Source of the DNA: Merdiplasma sp905207905
GTDB lineage: Bacteria; Bacillota; Clostridia; Lachnospirales; Lachnospiraceae
Assembly (NCBI GenBank): GCA_902475025.1
Contig: CABRXX010000009.1
Coordinates: forward strand, 1 to 64,000
DNA length: 64,000 nucleotides
Reading direction: 5' to 3'
The position numbers and the translations under genes are program-made. The notes below the pieces were generated by a model, which saw only the letters and a program-made list of their open reading frames with translations, was not told the origin of the DNA and ran no database searches. This document shows, piece by piece, positions 60,957 through 64,000 of the stretch (within the stretch, counting starts at the first letter, position 1; the number at the start of each line of letters is the position of its first letter).

Positions 60957-61884
60957 CTACAGCAGCCGTTCAGCCAGTGAGACCATGGCAGGGATGGTGG
61001 CCAGGGATAGGACTGTAGAGAAAGCAAAAATTTCGGAAGCATACCGGTAGTTTGCATTGTACCGCAGGGCAAACATAGTGCAGGTGGTGGCTGCAGGACA
61101 GGCGGTGGCAATCAGAATGGTACACAGTACAGTGGAGTCCACAGGAAGCAGGGAGAAGATGCCGAGCATGATAAGCGGGAGCAAAAGCAGTTTTACAGCG
61201 CTGACCAGATACAGGCGTCTGTTCTTTAAAGCTCCCAGAAAATCTGTTTCTGTCTGTTTCTGCCAGAGAGATCCCGGCGATCATCATGGCCATGGGAGTG
61301 TTCATGGCTGTTATATAATCAATAGTGTCTGATATCAGAGAAGGCAGTTTTAGTTGTGTCAGAAACAGAACAAGGCCCATCAGAGTCCCGATCATAGCGG
61401 GGGAGGTGAGGCCTTTTTTCATCTGTTTGGGAGAAGCGTTTCCAGTGATTAAAAATAGCCCATGCGTCCAGCTAAGAACATTGAAAGCCAGCATATAGGC
61501 GGTAAGATAAATGACACCCTGACTGCCGAAGATGCTGTTCACCAGAGGGATTCCCATAAAGCCGCAGTTAGAATACACGCAGGAGAATTGTTCCACATTG
61601 TAATCCGGGCTGATCTTTTTGGAGAAAAAGAGACGTCCGGCTGCAATACCGACAAAGTGGGAGAGGAACCCCAGAAAAATTGCAATGAGAAATCCCTGAA
61701 AGATTTCAGGAGTAAATTCCTGTAAGAAGGAATCAAAAATCAGCAGGGGATTGACCACCATCAGCAGCAGATTGGACAGGGTTTTATTACCCTGATGATC
61801 AATCAGCTTTATGCGGTAACAGAAAAAGCCCAGAATCAGGATGAGAAACATTTTCATGATCTGATTGGAAATAATAATAAACAT
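60957..61884 (-). pseudogene. AEC-family (auxin efflux carrier) permease, frameshifted by a 10-bp duplication
   Basis: The N-terminal two thirds (from 61884) are a normal AEC permease: FLILILGFFCYRIKLID, NPLLIFDSFLQEF, YSNCGFMGIPLVNSIFG and NTPMAMMIAGISLAETD. There the frame breaks; the remainder (LPLIMLGIFSLLPVDSTVLC, ACPAATTCTMFALRY, ATIPAMVSLAERLL) continues in another frame to 60957. The break is a tandem duplication of TCTGTTTCTG at 61243-61262. Removing one unit restores LAETDFLGALKNRRLYLV and the full length of about 305 residues. The gene is probably inactive at present; such a duplication could revert by slippage. Confidence 0.88.
61243..61262 (+). repeat. 10-bp tandem duplication that breaks the AEC gene
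   Basis: TCTGTTTCTG occurs twice, back to back (61243-61252, 61253-61262). The extra ten bases shift the minus-strand reading frame by one. The clean, identical copies suggest a recent event. Confidence 0.85.
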
Positions 61885-62018
61885 AAGGTCTCCTTTGCAG
61901 TTTCGGTACAGGATCGCTTTAAATCATAGCAGATCCTGGGGGATTTTGTAAATGACCTTACCATTATGGCACTGAATGAAAGCGGTGTCCAGAAAAATAA
62001 ACGGAACAGGAGAAGAAA

Positions 62019-62660
62019 ATGAGAGAAATTATATTGGCTTCCGGCTCCCCAAGGAGAAAAGAGCTGTTGGAACAAATCGGGATTCCTTTTCAGATCAAGG
62101 TGAGCCGTTGTGAGGAGCGCATCAACCAAAAGGAACCGGAGGAGATTGTAAAGGAGTTGTCTGCCCAGAAAGCGGAAGCGGTGGCAAAGACCGTAGGCAG
62201 AGGGATTATATTGGGAGCAGATACCATTGTGTGGCTGAATGGAAGGGTAATGGGAAAGCCAAAAGACAGAGAAGATGCAAGACAGATGTTGAATGCTCTG
62301 CAGGGAAGGGGGCATTCTGTGTTTACCGGAGTGACGCTGATAGAGAAGGGCTGCTGCGGAACCGATGAGAAAGAAGATGGAAAAGATAGAGAAGACAGCA
62401 GGATGGGGAAAATCCGGGAAACTGGAGGGGAGGAACGGGTCTTGAGCTTTGCTGTGGAGACCAGAGTGTTTGTACACCAGATGAGTGAGGCGGAGATTGA
62501 ATCCTATCTGGATACCGGGGATCCTTTCGACAAGGCAGGCAGCTACGGCATCCAGGGACCATTTGCTGCTTATGTGGACGGCATTGAGGGGGACTACAAT
62601 AATGTGGTGGGTCTGCCTGTGGCCCGAGTATATCAGGAGCTGAAAAAAATCGTGAAATAA
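62019..62660 (+). CDS. maf: Maf-family nucleoside triphosphate pyrophosphatase
   Basis: A 213-residue housecleaning pyrophosphatase that hydrolyses non-canonical or pyrimidine NTPs. It shows the N-terminal ILASGSPRRKELLEQIGI, the catalytic GADTIVWLNGRVMGKPKD, ALQGRGHSVFTGV and the C-terminal YLDTGDPFDKAGSYGIQG with VVGLPVARVY. A charged insertion of about 30 residues (near 62350-62445) lies between VTLIEKG and FAVETRVF, which is longer than in most Maf proteins. The start follows AGGAGAAG. Confidence 0.95.
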   Translation: MREIILASGSPRRKELLEQIGIPFQIKVSRCEERINQKEPEEIVKELSAQKAEAVAKTVGRGIILGADTIVWLNGRVMGKPKDREDARQMLNALQGRGHSVFTGVTLIEKGCCGTDEKEDGKDREDSRMGKIRETGGEERVLSFAVETRVFVHQMSEAEIESYLDTGDPFDKAGSYGIQGPFAAYVDGIEGDYNNVVGLPVARVYQELKKIVK

Positions 62661-62699
62661 TTCCAGGCATTTGTGAAAAGGTTTTTGTGCAGAGTAGCA

Positions 62700-63446
62700 T
62701 CAGTAGATCACTTTGACCAGAAACAGTCCCTGAGGAGGCAGAGCCGGGCCGGCCAGAGCGCGATTTTTTCCATCCAGTATGACTGCCACTTCCTTTGCAG
62801 CAATATGCCCAAGGCCCACTTCCAGAAGTGTTCCGGCCAGGATTCTTACCATGTGGTAAAGAAAACCGTTTCCCTGAAAACGGATGGTCAAATGGCTGCC
62901 AGTCTGGTGGAAGGTGATGGCATCTATGCGTCGAACCGTGGATTTTTTCATGCGTTTATTATCGCAGAAACTTTTAAAATCGTGGGTGCCAAGGAGTGGG
63001 GCAGCAGCCTCTTCCATGGCGGAAAGATTCAAAGTCTCCGGGACATGGAGACTGTACCTGCGGGCGAATACATCCTGGAACAGTCCGTTATCAATGCGGT
63101 ATTCATAGATTTTCTGTTTTGCCAGGAGCCTGGCATGAAAGCGATTTTCGCATTTTTTAGCAGAAAGAATCCGGATATCTTCCGGAAGGTAGCGGTTGAT
63201 CATCCCCGGAAGCTCAGAGGCAGAGAAACGGTCCAGATCTTCTGGAATATGGTAGCTGGCAGTCTGCCCAAGAGCATGGACGCCGGCGTCCGTTCTTCCG
63301 GAGCCTGCGATCTCCACTGCAGATCCATAGAGCCTGCCAAGGAGCGTCTCCAGTTTTTCCTGAATGGTATTGGACGTATTTCCCTGTTTTTGCCAGCCAT
63401 TATAGCGGGAACCATCGTATTGGATAGTAAGACAATAAGTAGACAT
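62700..63446 (-). CDS. truA: tRNA pseudouridine(38-40) synthase TruA
   Basis: A 248-residue enzyme that converts uridines 38-40 of the anticodon arm to pseudouridine. The catalytic Asp is in AGSGRTDAGVHALGQTASYH (about residue 51). Other landmarks are the N-terminal TIQYDGSRYNGWQKQ, INRYLPEDIRILSAKKCENRFHAR (in part), FKSFCDNKRMKKSTVR and FLYHMVRILAGTLLEVG. The start at 63446 follows AAAAGGAG on the minus strand; 40 upstream in-frame codons are rejected. It converges with maf. Confidence 0.96.
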   Translation of the reverse strand: MSTYCLTIQYDGSRYNGWQKQGNTSNTIQEKLETLLGRLYGSAVEIAGSGRTDAGVHALGQTASYHIPEDLDRFSASELPGMINRYLPEDIRILSAKKCENRFHARLLAKQKIYEYRIDNGLFQDVFARRYSLHVPETLNLSAMEEAAAPLLGTHDFKSFCDNKRMKKSTVRRIDAITFHQTGSHLTIRFQGNGFLYHMVRILAGTLLEVGLGHIAAKEVAVILDGKNRALAGPALPPQGLFLVKVIY

Positions 63447-63620
63447 AGCAGCTCCTTTTCTTTTTGCAGCATTTCCATATAAAAATAAAAGGCAGTGCAT
63501 CTCAGCGTAAGAGATGGATTGCTTGCCTGAGCGGATGCTGCAGTCATATAAAGTATCATAGTTCAAAAAGAATCAGGTATCCAGAAGCGGATTTTACAGG
63601 TCATCGGAAGGATTAACCGG

Positions 63621-63725
63621 ATGGATCTTGATGAACTGCCGCTATTTTCTGGCACTGTTAATATGATAGCGGAATTAAGACTAAGATGCAAGGAAAGAAA
63701 GGAAAAGATAGAAAAAGAACGATAA
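63621..63725 (+). CDS. Possible 34-residue small protein
   Basis: ATG after GGAAGG, encoding MDLDELPLFSGTVNMIAELR and a Lys/Glu-rich helix ending in KIEKER. The frame is open for a further 19 codons upstream without a start codon, so it could also be the end of a decayed gene. It lies in the 388-base gap 63447-63834, which otherwise has purine-rich sequence and the hairpin at 63738. Confidence 0.25.
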   Translation: MDLDELPLFSGTVNMIAELRLRCKERKEKIEKER

Positions 63726-63737
63726 AAAGGAAAGATA

Positions 63738-63779
63738 GCATCCGTGTACCGGGGCGTGTTGCCCTAGGTACATGGATGC
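63738..63779 (+). repeat. Inverted repeat GCATCCGTGTACC/GGTACATGGATGC
   Basis: Arms 63738-63750 and 63767-63779 pair with one G-U over 13 bp, 16-base loop, no T-run. It resembles elements at 31920 and 51802 and may be a second dispersed repeat type. Confidence 0.5.
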
Positions 63780-63834
63780 GAATGAAAGATAAGTAAAGAA
63801 GTAAAGATAAGTAAAGAAGGGAAAGAGCACTGAT

Positions 63835-64000
63835 ATGTGGTTGGAAGAACAGTTAGAACAGGAATTAATGAAATATCCCATTTTACAGTATGCAGTATTG
63901 GATACCAGTCAGGTTTCCTTTTTGGATCGGGTGCGGGTGATCTGTCAGCAGGAGTGCCCAAGGTATGGTACTTCCTGGTCCTGCCCTCCGGCGGTGGGGA
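63835..64000 (+). CDS. DUF2284 metal-binding protein, 5' part only (runs off the window)
   Basis: The first 55 codons are seen: MWLEEQLEQELMKYPILQYA, a variable segment, then CQQECPRYGTSWSCPPAVG. The cysteine-rich CPxYGTSWSCPPAVG signature marks the DUF2284 family of predicted metal-binding proteins of unknown function in anaerobes. The ribosome site (GGGAAAG) is moderate. The rest lies beyond the window end. Confidence 0.8.
   Translation, partial: MWLEEQLEQELMKYPILQYAVLDTSQVSFLDRVRVICQQECPRYGTSWSCPPAVG

Overview
The window looks like the chromosome of a gut-type Lachnospiraceae bacterium (Clostridium cluster XIVa, Blautia/Dorea/Ruminococcus-like). The grounds are strong AGGAGG ribosome sites, many RbsABC-type sugar importers, YesN/YesM-type two-component genes, an anaerobic (cobalt-early) cobalamin operon behind a B12 riboswitch, a D-psicose 3-epimerase very like the clostridial enzymes, and a dispersed palindromic repeat ending in GCACTGCGGCGG. 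The genus is inference. No rRNA, tRNA, CRISPR array, phage or IS element was seen.

Layout. (1) 1-11.3 kb is visibly more A+T-rich than the rest and carries none of the dispersed repeats. It holds a sugar-type ABC importer (ATPase, permease, binding protein), a glycyl radical enzyme and its activase, each preceded by a perfect hairpin, a second degenerate sugar-type ATPase without a permease, and a YesN-like regulator with a YesM-like kinase split by a frameshift. The glycyl radical enzyme substrate is not assignable and this cluster is a candidate for an undescribed pathway. (2) 11.4-16.3 kb: an attenuated promoter, an Ldh2-family dehydrogenase, malic enzyme, GlpP antiterminator and glycerol kinase. 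(3) 16.4-24.9 kb: a long leader with its own terminator, then a complete branched-chain-type importer (LivKHMGF), two tandem DUF2804 paralogues and an iron-type alcohol dehydrogenase in one operon, whose substrate is unknown. (4) 25.0-33.5 kb: a promoter overlapped by a LacI-type operator, a sugar importer, D-psicose/D-tagatose 3-epimerase, LacI regulator, aldo/keto reductase and FGGY sugar kinase, best read as a ketohexose (allulose-like) catabolic locus.

(5) 34.1-51.6 kb: a cobalamin riboswitch with terminator, a 130-bp tandem repeat array sitting in the leader, then cbiD, cbiF, cbiG, cbiH, a cbiJ-cbiE-cbiT triple fusion, cbiA, cbiB, cobD, cbiP and cbiC, followed by a two-domain secreted protein and a FecBCD/BtuFCD-like importer. 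The set covers most of the corrin ring steps and the aminopropanol arm but lacks cbiL, a cobaltochelatase and the nucleotide-loop genes. (6) 51.8-56.3 kb: MarR regulator plus heterodimeric ABC exporter behind a perfect consensus promoter. (7) 56.5-64 kb: housekeeping and small genes on both strands: coiled-coil protein, M20 peptidase (whose N-terminus is encoded by a dispersed repeat), cupin, zinc-ribbon protein, serine acetyltransferase, an AEC permease broken by a 10-bp duplication, Maf, TruA and the start of a DUF2284 gene.

Starts given below were often moved downstream of the longest open frame to match a ribosome site. Family names are from recognition of motifs in the translated sequence; no database search was run.
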